The notes: generated by a model from the letters alone, not told the origin. A stretch of 42,352 nucleotides of DNA from Bacteroidales bacterium (GCA_007135095.1 SLJO01000047.1:1-42352); one strand, 5' to 3'; positions 19,388-28,422 are shown, counted from the first letter of the stretch. Made by a program: numbers and translations.

Positions 19388-19453
19388 ATTGGTAAATTTT
19401 TATTTGCAGCCATGCCGGTAAATTATCCCGTAAACGGTTGCCGGTTCAAAACT

Positions 19454-19484
19454 CAAATTTAACGAAAACTTATTAAAACCCGAA
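19454..19484 (-). promoter_or_regulatory. Candidate promoter for the PTPS-folE operon
   Basis: On the minus strand TTCG is followed after 19 nt by TAAATTTG, which matches the Bacteroidetes -7 element TAnnTTTG exactly with one mismatch in the -33 TTTG. The spacing is standard. It lies 67 bases before the start codon. Confidence 0.5.
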
Positions 19485-19690
19485 TATCTTATTTCTCTTA
19501 AGATAATTCAGGGTTGGTTCATGCAATTCATTTCTTAAAATACCCCGAACAGCCCTCCCGGTATCGGGGAAGACATAAATGCCCCGGGTTCCCGGCGGTG
19601 AACGATGGCTGATAATATAAATGCCTGCAGGCTATTATGCTTGTCTCTTTAAAATAAGCCGGATATGATAGCCGAATTTAATGATAAAAG

Positions 19691-19721
19691 TTTGTATTTA
19701 AGCTAAACTTGTTTACTTTTG
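19691..19721 (+). promoter_or_regulatory. Bacteroidetes-type promoter of rplU-rpmA
   Basis: TTTG, then 19 nt, then TACTTTTG: both elements match the Bacteroidetes primary sigma-factor consensus (-33 TTTG, -7 TAnnTTTG) exactly with standard spacing. Transcription would begin a few bases downstream, leaving a short leader of about 30 bases before rplU. This is the best promoter match I found in the window and supports the phylum assignment. Confidence 0.75.
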
Positions 19722-19759
19722 CACACCCAATCTTAATATTCATAGTAATATATCAAATA

Positions 19760-20071
19760 ATGTACGCAATAGTAGATATAGCAGGACATCAGTTCAAGGT
19801 AGAAAAGGACAAAAAGCTTTATGTGAATCGCCTTGAGGGTGATGAGGGTTCAGAATTTGAGCTTGCCAATGTATTGCTCGTTGACAACGAAGGCGCGATC
19901 AGTGTTGGCACGCCCAATATTAAGGATGCTGTTGTCAAGGCCCGTATACTTTCTCATTTGAAAGGGGATAAGGTATTGGTATTTAAGAAGAAAAGAAGGA
20001 AAGGGTATCAGAAACTAAACGGCCACCGTCAGTATCTGACCCGGATCCAGATTGAAGACATAGTATTATAA
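19760..20071 (+). CDS. rplU: 50S ribosomal protein L21
   Basis: Large-subunit ribosomal protein of 103 residues that binds 23S rRNA. Diagnostic parts are the start MYAIVDIAGHQFKVEKDKKLYV, VGTPNIKDAVVKARIL and the lysine-rich KKKRRKGYQKLNGHRQYLTRIQI. An in-frame start 51 bases earlier would add hydrophobic residues never seen in L21 and would sit on the promoter, so the ATG at MYAIVDIAG was chosen. rpmA follows after 20 nt, the common rplU-rpmA pair. Confidence 0.98.
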   Translation: MYAIVDIAGHQFKVEKDKKLYVNRLEGDEGSEFELANVLLVDNEGAISVGTPNIKDAVVKARILSHLKGDKVLVFKKKRRKGYQKLNGHRQYLTRIQIEDIVL

Positions 20072-20091
20072 TATTTTAAAAATTTACTGAA

Positions 20092-20349
20092 ATGGCTCAT
20101 AAGAAAGGAGTTGGTAGTTCAAGAAACGGTCGCGAATCTGAAAGCAAGCGGCTTGGTGTAAAGATCTTTGGTGGTGAAAAATGCATTGCAGGCAACATCA
20201 TCATCCGCCAGCGGGGAACAAAGCATCATCCCGGACTGAATGTCGGCATGGGTAAGGACCATACACTTTTTGCCCTTATCGAAGGTAAGGTAGTGTTCAG
20301 GAGAAAAAAAGGAGATAAGTCTTATGTTTCTGTAGAGCCTGTAACCTGA
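20092..20349 (+). CDS. rpmA: 50S ribosomal protein L27
   Basis: Large-subunit protein of 85 residues whose N terminus reaches toward the peptidyl-transferase centre. [24 protein letters not shown] and [29 protein letters not shown] (residues 35-63) are diagnostic. The N terminus begins directly with AHKKG, with no Firmicutes-type cleavable extension. It is in an operon with rplU. Confidence 0.98.
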   Translation: MAHKKGVGSSRNGRESESKRLGVKIFGGEKCIAGNIIIRQRGTKHHPGLNVGMGKDHTLFALIEGKVVFRRKKGDKSYVSVEPVT

Positions 20350-20369
20350 CTTTATTATCATATTTATTT

Positions 20370-20426
20370 TCTCCTGGAAACTGCACTGGCCAATCTGCCA
20401 AAGTTCTCAGGAGATTTTTTATTTTT
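20370..20426 (+). terminator. Hairpin with T-run between rpmA and serS
   Basis: The arms TCTCCTGGAAACT and AGTTCTCAGGAGA pair over 13 bases with two central mismatches, around a 19-base loop, and are followed by TTTTTTATTTTT. It most likely terminates rplU-rpmA transcripts. Since serS starts only about 30 bases further on, the same structure could instead lie in a leader affecting serS expression. Confidence 0.6.
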
Positions 20427-20454
20427 GGAATACGTTTTTTCAAAATTTCTGCAT

Positions 20455-21732
20455 ATGCTGTCGCTGAAATATATTTCCGAAAACGCAGATCTTGTTGTTG
20501 AACGTCTCAAGGTTAAAAACTTTGACGCTGCTGATATTGTTGAGCAGTTAACAGGGCTTGATACCCGTCGCAGGAAGCTCAAGTCGGATATTGATACCAG
20601 CCAGTCTGAATTCAATAAGCTTTCAAAACAGATAGGAGTGCTTTATCAGCAGGGCCGGGCGGATGAGGCTGATAAGGCCCGGAAGCAGACCGGGATACTG
20701 AAAGATGAAATAAAGCAGCTTTCACCCGAACTTAGCAGCACCGAAAACAGGATAAAGGAATTACTGTTGCAATTGCCCAATATTCCGCATGAAACAGTTC
20801 CCCGGGGCGTATCTCCCGATGATAATCCGGTGGTCCGCACAGGCGGCGAAATTCCTGAATTATATCCCGGGGCCCTGCCACACTGGGATCTGGCCAGAAA
20901 ATATGATATTATTGATTTTGAACTTGGTAATAAAATTACCGGAGCAGGTTTCCCGGTTTATAAGGGGAAAGCAGCAAGACTGCAGCGCGCACTTATTAAT
21001 TACTTCCTTGACACTGCAATTGCATCAGGATATACAGAAATCATTCCTCCCATCGCCGTAAACGAGGCGTCAGCATTTGGCACGGGCCAGCTGCCCGATA
21101 AAGAGGGGCAAATGTATTATATTGGAGAGGATAATCTTTACCTGATTCCCACTGCAGAAGTACCCCTTACCAACATATTCCGCGATGAGATAGTTTCATT
21201 TAAGGACCTTCCCTGCAAGCTTACGGCATATACACCCTGTTTCAGAAGGGAAGCCGGATCCTATGGAAAGGATGTAAGGGGACTGAACAGGCTTCATCAG
21301 TTTGATAAGGTTGAAATAGTGGAGATCCAGCACCCGGACAGGTCATACCACAGCCTGGAATCGATGACATCCTATGTTGAGCATCTCGTCCGGCGCCTGG
21401 GGTTGCCTTACAGGATAATACTTTTATGCGGGGGAGATATGAGTTTTCATGCTGCCAAAACCTATGATTTTGAAGTTTTTTCTGCGGCACAGAAAAAGTG
21501 GCTGGAAGTTAGTTCGGTATCGAATTTCGAATCATATCAGGCCCAGAGGATGATGTTGCGCTACCGGGAAGCAGACGGGAAAAAAATACAGCCAGCACAT
21601 ACTCTCAACGGAAGCGCCCTTGCCCTGCCGCGGATCATGGCAGCCCTGCTTGAAAACAATCAGACCAGGGAGGGCATAACCATACCACCTGACCTTGTTC
21701 GCTATACTGGTTTTGAAGTGATCTCCTCCTGA
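20455..21732 (+). CDS. serS: Seryl-tRNA synthetase
   Basis: Charges tRNA-Ser with serine (class II synthetase). The 425-residue protein begins MLSLKYISENADLVVERL; a TTG start 30 bases upstream would add an odd hydrophobic leader and overlap the terminator T-run, so the ATG was preferred. The N-terminal coiled coil that grips the tRNA spans about residues 25-100 and is followed by the catalytic core. Motif 2 is seen as LTAYTPCFRREAGSYGKDVRGLNRLHQFDKVE (residues 262-293), and motif 3 is LNGSALALPRIMAALLENNQ. Serine-recognition PTAEVPLTN is present. Confidence 0.98.
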   Translation: MLSLKYISENADLVVERLKVKNFDAADIVEQLTGLDTRRRKLKSDIDTSQSEFNKLSKQIGVLYQQGRADEADKARKQTGILKDEIKQLSPELSSTENRIKELLLQLPNIPHETVPRGVSPDDNPVVRTGGEIPELYPGALPHWDLARKYDIIDFELGNKITGAGFPVYKGKAARLQRALINYFLDTAIASGYTEIIPPIAVNEASAFGTGQLPDKEGQMYYIGEDNLYLIPTAEVPLTNIFRDEIVSFKDLPCKLTAYTPCFRREAGSYGKDVRGLNRLHQFDKVEIVEIQHPDRSYHSLESMTSYVEHLVRRLGLPYRIILLCGGDMSFHAAKTYDFEVFSAAQKKWLEVSSVSNFESYQAQRMMLRYREADGKKIQPAHTLNGSALALPRIMAALLENNQTREGITIPPDLVRYTGFEVISS

Positions 21733-21735
21733 CAT

Positions 21736-22653
21736 ATGGGGATCAACCAGCACCCCAAAGACCCTGCAAAGGCATATATTTTTGCCGGACTGGCGGTTTT
21801 GTTCTGGTCCACTGCCTCATCTGCATTCAAGCTGACGCTTGATCATATTAATTTTATCCAGATTGTATTTATTGCAACACTAACCAGTTGCCTGGCCCTC
21901 TTTTCAGTGCTTTTACTTCAGGGGAATCTTAACCTTCTGCGTGTTTCAACCCGTGACGAACTGTTGCGCTCTGCCTTGCTGGGATTGTTAAACCCTTTTT
22001 TATATTATATTGTGCTGCTGAAGGCATACTCAATCCTGCCAGCACAGGTTGCCCAGCCGCTTAATTTCACATGGCCCATCATGCTGGTGATTTTATCAGT
22101 TCCCCTTCTTAACCAAAAGATACCCGTGTTGAGCTTAGCAGCAATGTTTGTTAGTTTCGCCGGTGTTTACCTGATTTCCTCGCAGGGCAATCCGTTTGAT
22201 TTTAATTTCACCGATCCCCTCGGGATTTCCCTTGCCCTGGGTAGTTCTGTTATATGGGCCCTGTTCTGGATTTTTAATGTCAGGGATCCGAGAAACGAAG
22301 TGATCAAGCTATTCCTGTCCTTTCTTTTTGCGGTTTTTTATATAGGGGTCATCATGGTATTTTCACCGGGGCCCGGTGCTTTTAATTTGTATGGAATAAC
22401 GGGAGCCGTATATATCGGATTGTTCGAAATGGGATTTACCTTCGTTTTCTGGCTTAAGGCACTGCAATATGCTGTATCATCCGATAAGGTGAGCAATATG
22501 ATCTATATTACACCTTTTTTTGCACTCGTGCTTATTAACTTACTCGTGGGTGAACGGATTTATATTACCACTTTCGGGGGACTGGTTTTGATTGTTACGG
22601 GGATGATTCTTCAAAAAATATTTTCATCATATCATGATTCCGGCAGGCATTAA
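21736..22653 (+). CDS. EamA-family (DMT) transporter
   Basis: An inner-membrane protein of 305 residues with about ten hydrophobic helices, in two similar halves of five as in EamA/RhaT-type drug/metabolite transporters. The start AYIFAGLAVLFWSTASSAFKL is typical: first helix with the FWSTxxxAFK motif. The second EamA unit begins near residue 155 (LGISLALGSSVIWALFWI). The substrate is unknown; family members export amino acids, nucleobases or metabolites. The gene starts 3 nt after the serS stop and is probably transcribed with it. Confidence 0.9.
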   Translation: MGINQHPKDPAKAYIFAGLAVLFWSTASSAFKLTLDHINFIQIVFIATLTSCLALFSVLLLQGNLNLLRVSTRDELLRSALLGLLNPFLYYIVLLKAYSILPAQVAQPLNFTWPIMLVILSVPLLNQKIPVLSLAAMFVSFAGVYLISSQGNPFDFNFTDPLGISLALGSSVIWALFWIFNVRDPRNEVIKLFLSFLFAVFYIGVIMVFSPGPGAFNLYGITGAVYIGLFEMGFTFVFWLKALQYAVSSDKVSNMIYITPFFALVLINLLVGERIYITTFGGLVLIVTGMILQKIFSSYHDSGRH

Positions 22654-22773
22654 CAAAGAAGCAGTGTTTGTTGCGAAATATATGAAAGGTGCTCACCGTT
22701 TAAACTTTGTTGCAGTCATTTTTGTTTATCTTATGTAATTTTCTAATATTTAACTCTCCTTAACCACTGGTTC

Positions 22774-24078
22774 ATGAAAAAATATATTTCCGGGTTTTAT
22801 TTTTACCCTTCTATTATTTTGCTTTTAACGGTTGCAATTTTATTCAGCTCCTGCAGAAAGGATGATGAGGAGGATGAGCAACGTATTGAAGTAAATCAGC
22901 AGTTCTATGAGCTTATGTATGACTGGTACTACTGGTGGGATGAGATGCCCGAGGTTAATCCTGACCGGTACCGCTCACCCTATGAACTCCTGGAAGCCCT
23001 GCGCTTCAGTCCGCTGGACCGGTGGAGTTATGTCAGCACCCGGAAGGAATTCGAAGATTTTTATGTGGAATCGAAATTTATCGGATATGGTTTTGGCTCA
23101 GCATGGGAAAGGGATGATTCCGGAAATCCCTCGAACCTTAGGGTCAGCTTTATTTATAATGCCTCGGATTTATTTGAGGAAGGTGTCAGGCGAAGCTGGA
23201 TAATTGAAAAAATAAACGGCATATCCATTCAGCCCGGAATGAATATTAACCAGATGCTGGGGCCAAACGAAGTTGGTGTGAGCAATAGCTTTGTATTCAT
23301 AAATCCGGACGGTGATGAGGTGCCCATGACGGTACAGAAGAAGGAAATATTCATGAACACGGTTTTGCACAGGGAAGTCATTGAAACCGGCGGTAAAAAA
23401 GTCGGATACCTGGTGTTCAAGAATTTCACAAACCCCTCTTTTGATGAACTGGAATCGGCAGTGGACTTTTTTAATGCCGGGGGTATTGATGATCTTGTTC
23501 TGGATTTGAGATATAACGGCGGCGGCCAGACCAACGTGGCCAATTACCTGGCCAGCATAATTGGGGGAGATAATCTTGCAGGAGAGCCATTTGCCGTATA
23601 CATGTTTAATGAAAAACAGGAAGCTCAGAATAAAACCGATAATCTCAGTGCCGTACAGCCGAATCTTGGCCTTGACCGCCTGATAGTCATTGCAACCGGC
23701 GCTACAGCCTCGGCAAGCGAGATGGTCATTAACGGGCTGGTGCCATATATGACAGAAGTGAGGATAATTGGTGATGACACATATGGCAAACCCATGGGCA
23801 TGAACATATGGCTTAACGACGATTATGCCTTTGCGCCCGTTACCTTTATAATAGCAAATGCAGACGGTTTCGGCGACTATTTTGACGGACTGCCGGCCGA
23901 TTCATATGCCGGTGATGACATAACCCGTGGCTTCGGTGACCCTGAGGAAGCATCGCTGAAAGAAGCACTCTATTTTATTGAAACAGGATCGTTTACCGCC
24001 CGGTTAAAGAAAAAATCACTGTTTGTCCAGCCATATGAACAAATGACCGGCATCAGGCGAAAAATAGGGGCTCATTAA
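22774..24078 (+). CDS. S41-family peptidase, lipoprotein
   Basis: A 434-residue C-terminal-processing-type serine protease. It begins with a lipoprotein signal (hydrophobic 10-24, lipobox cysteine C27 in FSSC, followed by the acidic RKDDEEDEQ), so it is probably tethered on the periplasmic or outer-membrane side. The N-terminal region with WYYWWDEMPE and LRFSPLDRWSYV is typical of Bacteroidetes S41 proteins, followed by a PDZ-like segment (about 115-190, SWIIEKINGISIQPGMNINQML). The catalytic part has LVLDLRYNGGGQTNVANYLA, the nucleophile stretch GATASASEM (serine about residue 313) and the general base lysine at about K339 in DDTYGKPMG. The natural substrate is unknown. Confidence 0.9.
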   Translation: MKKYISGFYFYPSIILLLTVAILFSSCRKDDEEDEQRIEVNQQFYELMYDWYYWWDEMPEVNPDRYRSPYELLEALRFSPLDRWSYVSTRKEFEDFYVESKFIGYGFGSAWERDDSGNPSNLRVSFIYNASDLFEEGVRRSWIIEKINGISIQPGMNINQMLGPNEVGVSNSFVFINPDGDEVPMTVQKKEIFMNTVLHREVIETGGKKVGYLVFKNFTNPSFDELESAVDFFNAGGIDDLVLDLRYNGGGQTNVANYLASIIGGDNLAGEPFAVYMFNEKQEAQNKTDNLSAVQPNLGLDRLIVIATGATASASEMVINGLVPYMTEVRIIGDDTYGKPMGMNIWLNDDYAFAPVTFIIANADGFGDYFDGLPADSYAGDDITRGFGDPEEASLKEALYFIETGSFTARLKKKSLFVQPYEQMTGIRRKIGAH

Positions 24079-24084
24079 TTTATC

Positions 24085-24636
24085 TTGAAGAAGGAAAGAA
24101 TAATATTGGGGATTGATCCCGGGACAACTATCATGGGCTATGGAATTATCAAGTGCCTGGGCAGGGATGCCGCCCTGCTTGCTATGGGTCATGTTGAACT
24201 GTCCAAATTCTCCAATCATTATCTGAAGCTGCAGCGTATTTTTGAACGCACCCTGCACCTGATTGACCAGTACCATCCTGATGAAATTGCCATTGAAGCC
24301 CCGTTTTACGGGAAAAACGTACAATCAATGCTGAAACTCGGCCGGGCCCAGGGTGTAGCCATGGCTGCCGGTCTCTATCGCTCCCTGCCAATATTTGAGT
24401 ATGCCCCCCTGAAGATCAAACTTGCTATAACCGGCCAGGGGAAGGCTTCCAAAGAACAGGTGGCCGCCCTGTTGCAAAGATTTCTTGATATTCCGGAGCT
24501 GCCGGCCAATCTTGATGCAACAGATGGTCTGGCCGCTGCTTTATGTCATTTTTATCAGAATGACCTCTCTGATAATTCAGGTAAATACAAGAGCTGGAAG
24601 GAGTTTATTGCAAAAAACCCTTCCAGGCTTAAATGA
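24085..24636 (+). CDS. ruvC: Holliday junction resolvase RuvC (TTG start)
   Basis: Cuts Holliday junctions at the end of recombination with RuvAB. All four acidic residues are present: D11 (GIDPGTT), E71 ([10 protein letters not shown]), D144 and D147 ([13 protein letters not shown]). The reading frame must begin at TTG, because the first in-frame ATG (at MGYGIIK) comes after the catalytic GIDPG and would give a dead enzyme. The start codon is 6 bases after the stop of the S41 protease gene. Length 183 matches the family. The strand and spacing suggest it is expressed with the upstream protease gene. Confidence 0.96.
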   Translation: MKKERIILGIDPGTTIMGYGIIKCLGRDAALLAMGHVELSKFSNHYLKLQRIFERTLHLIDQYHPDEIAIEAPFYGKNVQSMLKLGRAQGVAMAAGLYRSLPIFEYAPLKIKLAITGQGKASKEQVAALLQRFLDIPELPANLDATDGLAAALCHFYQNDLSDNSGKYKSWKEFIAKNPSRLK

Positions 24637-24678
24637 GGCTTTAAAAAAACCAGATCCGGAGGGGGAAAAGGGGTGATG

Positions 24679-24780
24679 GTTATTGAGCAGATTCAGTAAC
24701 CGGGGGAAATGATGATTTCGATACAGCAGAACGGAGGAGATTTGATAGTTATTGAGCAGATTCAGTATCCGGGGGGGAAA
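24679..24780. repeat. Imperfect direct repeat duplicating the 3' end of the RHH-like gene
   Basis: Two copies of GTTATTGAGCAGATTCAGTA followed by (A/T)CC and a G-run lie 69 bases apart (copy one 24679-24709, copy two 24748-24780). They differ at one base and in G-run length. On the minus strand, copy two encodes the last residues and the stop of the RHH-like gene (DTESAQ-stop); copy one would read VTESAQ-stop. It lies just outside the gene, so the coding tail appears to have been duplicated downstream. Confidence 0.9.
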
Positions 24781-25000
24781 ACAGGTTTGGTGCCGCATCA
24801 ATATCAAACAGGGTGGGTTGATCCTCATCGAATTTTTTCAGGATGGCGGTAACAATAGTTTCACGGATGAATTTTGACCTGTTGTTTATCTTGTATTTCT
24901 TGCAATAATGGTTTATTGCCCTCATTTCACGTGTATTGAGCAAAAAGGATTGTTTGTGCACTCTCTTCATTTGCTCATCTTTTTGAATTATTTTCATCAT
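24749..25000 (-). CDS. Small RHH-like protein, possibly DNA-binding (83 aa)
   Basis: I do not recognise a named family. The protein is basic in its first 60 residues and acidic at its end. The middle (SFLLNTREMRAINHYCKKYKINNRSKFIRETIVTAILKKF, residues 18-57) reads as a beta strand followed by two helices, the pattern of a ribbon-helix-helix domain: the NRSKFIRETI helix is RHH-like. The tail DEDQPTLFDIDAAPNLF is acidic and could contact a partner. It is not paired with a toxin gene; the neighbours are ruvC (convergent) and a lipoprotein gene. DNA-binding is inference from the helix pattern. Its 3' end is duplicated just downstream. Confidence 0.62.
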   Translation of the reverse strand: MMKIIQKDEQMKRVHKQSFLLNTREMRAINHYCKKYKINNRSKFIRETIVTAILKKFDEDQPTLFDIDAAPNLFSPPDTESAQ

Positions 25001-25144
25001 TGATTCAATAAGAACACCCGGAATACCAGGGACTCACCCTGGAGTTGGGATACGTTCTCAAAAATACCTGACTGAATCGTTATTTCAAAAAGTATAGTGA
25101 AGAAATGCCCGGTTTGTTGATAATTTCCATATTTATCAACAAAT

Positions 25145-25588
25145 TCAATATTTCCACAAGCGCCATTCTATCTTCTTCCCGTCTTCATAGCGGGCAAGCC
25201 TCAAATCACCATAAGCCATGCGCGTAATATCCCAGATATAGGTAAACTCTTCGGTTACATCGTAGAAGAAATACATTTCGATGCGGTTTTTATTATCCAT
25301 AAAACTCCATGTTCCCACCGGGCCATATGTATCCCAGTAGGATTCATTATAGCCCTGGACCCAGATTAGATGCCCGCTTTTGGTCAATTCAACAGACTGG
25401 TTGGCATAATCCGCAGTCATGTTAACGCCATCTTCCGTTACGCGCTGAAAAAACCATTTGCCGGTGACCCGCTCATTTTTTGAGTAAATGCTGAACCATG
25501 GCCCATCCTCATACTTTTTGCAGGAGGTAGTTATTGCAAGTAAGGCCAGGAGCAGGATTCCGGTTGTTATTTTAATTGACTTGCTCAT
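25145..25588 (-). CDS. Hypothetical lipoprotein, lipocalin-like
   Basis: A 147-residue protein that starts MSKSIKITTG, preferred over an in-frame ATG 33 bases earlier because it gives a standard lipoprotein signal: basic n-region, hydrophobic ILLLALLAITTS and the lipobox cysteine C23. The mature part is rich in beta-strand-forming aromatic residues (GKWFFQRVTEDGVNM, ELTKSGHLIWVQGY, GTWSFMDNKNRIEMYFFYDVTEEFTYIW), with the GxW and spaced strand pattern of small lipocalin-like Bacteroidetes proteins. No substrate or partner can be assigned. It is on the same strand as the flippase gene, which lies 98 bases upstream. Confidence 0.75.
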   Translation of the reverse strand: MSKSIKITTGILLLALLAITTSCKKYEDGPWFSIYSKNERVTGKWFFQRVTEDGVNMTADYANQSVELTKSGHLIWVQGYNESYWDTYGPVGTWSFMDNKNRIEMYFFYDVTEEFTYIWDITRMAYGDLRLARYEDGKKIEWRLWKY

Positions 25589-25686
25589 TATGAACAGTTT
25601 ATTATCGATAAAAAATTCCATTACTCAACCGCGAAGATAAGCAATTCATAATAATTCTGGTTAACCGGGTTGATATAAATTAAGGA

Positions 25687-27120
25687 TTACAATAATGAGT
25701 CTTTAATTTCTCTTATTGTCAGGAGCTTCATCGAAAATGCCAGGCCCGTGCCGCATAGGGCAATTATGAAAAAACCATAAAGCCATTCTATATCCTGGTG
25801 CTTAACGGCAGCGCCGGTTATGATAAGCAAAACAGCAAAGGCAATAAATTTCTTTATTGTCCGTGCAGAAGGGCGGGATTGGAATATATTGACAATAAGC
25901 AGCATTTGCAGGGTAGCTATAATAAATTGTGTTGCAGTGCTTGCAATGGCCGAACCGACACCCTGGTAGCGGGGAATTAATATAATATTCAGCATTATAT
26001 TCATTAATACTCCAAAGAGGGCTATTATGTTGAGTTTTCTGATATTACCATTGGCGGTGAGAAGTGTCCCGGAAATAATTGAACAGGACACAAATACAAA
26101 ACCGATCATAAGTATCCCAAAAATATCTGCCGCCTCCCTGGCATGATCCTTATACAAAAGATCCATTACTTCAAAACTGTAACGGTTAAGGGCAATGGCA
26201 ACCGTAAGGGCGGGTATGATGAGAAGAAAAAAGGAGAACCTGAAGAGCTGGATAACCGGCTCTTTTTGTTTAATCATTTTTGCAAACAAAGGCAGCAGAA
26301 TACCTGCAAACATAAATCCGAGCATTGAGGCGGCATCAAGGATACGAAACCCTTGTGCATAGATCCCTGCCTGTAGTCGACCATCGGGAAGCATCCTTTC
26401 CAGCATCACTGAATCGGTACGGTAATACAGGACCATCAGAAATCCCAGAATCGCGTATGGAGAGCTCTGCTGAAGCAATTTACGGATAACTTTGAAATCA
26501 ATAGTTAACTTACTCAAATATGTATTGCTCAGAACAATGGTCAGAATAATTAAAGTAGTAATGAAATATGCTGCCGACTGCGCGTATACAAACCATTCTA
26601 TCCTGAAGGCAGAGCTTGTAATGTTGCCCCAGAGCAGAACGCTGCAGATGGTGATCATTAAAAAACGATCGGTTACTGAGAGCAGGCTGTCTGTGCGGAA
26701 AAGCTGCAGGCCGCTGATATTGCTGCGCAAATAAAGGTTCATCGAACTCAGGAACTGATTAAAAAGCAGGACTACCAGTAATTTTGCATGAATCCACCCG
26801 TATCCGATTACCCCGGCTATCACAAGGCTTGCAGTGAAGTATAACAGGGTAAGAATCAACTTTAAAACCAGTATGTTTGGCAGCAGGGTTGCCAGCGATT
26901 CATGATTTCTTGCAATACTGCGGTTGTTGTAACTCGCTATGCCCATGTCCTGAATAATATTCAGCAGCAGGGAAAAACTAAGCAGTGAAAAATAAAACCC
27001 ATATTCATCTGCACCCACCCGGTTCTGGACAGTCAGGTCAATTCCCAATACCCAGAAAGGTTTCACGAGAAGGTTAAGGGAAATTAATAATGTTAAATTT
27101 GTAAGAAATTTTCGTTTCAA
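25687..27120 (-). CDS. Polysaccharide/oligosaccharide flippase (Wzx/MurJ-like)
   Basis: A 477-residue integral membrane protein with about 12-14 hydrophobic segments of the polysaccharide biosynthesis/MATE-like superfamily; it probably flips lipid-linked sugars across the inner membrane. Parts typical of the family are the N-terminal segment with VQNRVGADEYGFYFSLLSFS, YRTDSVMLERMLPDGRLQAGIYAQGFRILDAASM (residues 228-261) and the NIILIPRYQGVGSAIASTATQF block. The open frame starts at TTG (TTGAAACGAAAA). No ATG is available for about 60 codons inside, so the TTG is likely the true start. The divergently oriented glycosyltransferase lies 165 bases away; both could belong to surface polysaccharide synthesis. 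Confidence 0.86.
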   Translation of the reverse strand: MKRKFLTNLTLLISLNLLVKPFWVLGIDLTVQNRVGADEYGFYFSLLSFSLLLNIIQDMGIASYNNRSIARNHESLATLLPNILVLKLILTLLYFTASLVIAGVIGYGWIHAKLLVVLLFNQFLSSMNLYLRSNISGLQLFRTDSLLSVTDRFLMITICSVLLWGNITSSAFRIEWFVYAQSAAYFITTLIILTIVLSNTYLSKLTIDFKVIRKLLQQSSPYAILGFLMVLYYRTDSVMLERMLPDGRLQAGIYAQGFRILDAASMLGFMFAGILLPLFAKMIKQKEPVIQLFRFSFFLLIIPALTVAIALNRYSFEVMDLLYKDHAREAADIFGILMIGFVFVSCSIISGTLLTANGNIRKLNIIALFGVLMNIMLNIILIPRYQGVGSAIASTATQFIIATLQMLLIVNIFQSRPSARTIKKFIAFAVLLIITGAAVKHQDIEWLYGFFIIALCGTGLAFSMKLLTIREIKDSLL

Positions 27121-27285
27121 ATGAAGGATATTGATTATAAGACGGTGTGCAAAAACTAAAAATAAGCATTATTTATCCTGTAAAAAAGAGCCGGAATTAA
27201 GTTGTGTTCAGCCTGTTCACCCGACAACCGGGAAAGAGTTGTATTATAAACGATAACAAGGTACTGAAAACCACTGGAAATCAAT

Positions 27286-28422
27286 ATGAGAATAGCCGTT
27301 AATACCAGGTTATTATTGCCCGGGAAGCTTGAAGGTATAGGATGGTTCACCCGTGAAACACTTACAAGGATTACCAGGGCGAACAGGGAACATGAATTTA
27401 TGTTCCTGTTTGACCGGCCCTTTTCTGATGAGTTTGTTTTTTCAGATAACGTTATTCCACTGGTTGTCTCACCACCGGCCCGTCACCCTCTTTTATGGCA
27501 TGCCTGGTTTGAGTATTCCGTTCCACGGGTACTGAAGAAGACAAAAGCCGATTTCTTTTTATCTCCCGACGGCTTCCTTTCCCTGTCAGCCGCTACTCCC
27601 TCCTTTGCTGTGATGCATGATATAAATTTCATCCACCATCCTGAATTTCATCCCTGGCTCACAAGGAAATATTACGGGCGGTATTTCCCCTTGTTTGCCA
27701 GGAAGGCAAAAAGAATAGCAACTGTATCTGATTATTCCAAAAAAGATATCATCGGATCATTTGGAATTTCACCCGATAGGGTAGATGTTGTATACAATGG
27801 CGCAGGAAATGTTTACATGCCACTTGCCATGGAAGAGAAAAGAATTGTGAAAAATGAACTGACCTCGGGAAATGATTACTTTCTTTATGTTGGTTCCTTT
27901 CACCAAAGGAAGAATATCTGCCGGCTGCTTGAAGCTTATGACCTGTTCAGGAGCCAGGCGGCGCCTTGTATAAAACTTGTATTGGCAGGCAGGCGGATGC
28001 ATACATACCCGCAAATGTCAGTAACGCTGGAAAAAATGACTTTCAGGGAAGATGTTATATTCGCAGGCCACATGGAGCCCCCGGATCTTCAGAGAGTCTA
28101 CGGGGCCGCTGCTGCCCTGGTTTATATTCCCGTATTTGAAGGTTTCGGAATTCCTGTTCTGGAAGCTATGAATTGTGATATACCGGTAATGACATCAGAC
28201 TGCACATCTTTGCCGGAGATTGCAGGAAATGCGGCTCTGCTGGTAGATCCTTTCAGTACCCGCTCAGTTGCTGAGGGAATGCACAGGATAATTTCTGACG
28301 GGAAATTCAGAAAAGCTCTTGTCGGGAGAGGCCGGGTAAGGAGAACCATGTTTTCCTGGGATCGTACTGCCGGGCTCCTGTGGGAATCGATCCAAAAAGC
28401 AATTGATTGTGAGTGCAGCTAG
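27286..28422 (+). CDS. GT4-family glycosyltransferase
   Basis: A 378-residue GT-B-fold enzyme of the glycosyltransferase family 4 type. The C-terminal nucleotide-sugar site is clear: YVPVFEGFGIPVLEAMNC... in the form YIPVFEGFGIPVLEAMNCDI (about residues 281-300), the E-x7-E motif, then PVMTSDCTSLPEIAGNAALLVDPF. The donor-side FLYVGSFHQRKNICRLLEAY lies near residue 205. The N-terminal half has VNTRLLLPGKLEGIGWFTRE, typical of mannosyl- or rhamnosyl-type transferases of O-antigen pathways. Donor and acceptor are unknown. The coding end lies within a tandem repeat that has probably changed the last residues (ending CECS). Confidence 0.9.
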   Translation: MRIAVNTRLLLPGKLEGIGWFTRETLTRITRANREHEFMFLFDRPFSDEFVFSDNVIPLVVSPPARHPLLWHAWFEYSVPRVLKKTKADFFLSPDGFLSLSAATPSFAVMHDINFIHHPEFHPWLTRKYYGRYFPLFARKAKRIATVSDYSKKDIIGSFGISPDRVDVVYNGAGNVYMPLAMEEKRIVKNELTSGNDYFLYVGSFHQRKNICRLLEAYDLFRSQAAPCIKLVLAGRRMHTYPQMSVTLEKMTFREDVIFAGHMEPPDLQRVYGAAAALVYIPVFEGFGIPVLEAMNCDIPVMTSDCTSLPEIAGNAALLVDPFSTRSVAEGMHRIISDGKFRKALVGRGRVRRTMFSWDRTAGLLWESIQKAIDCECS

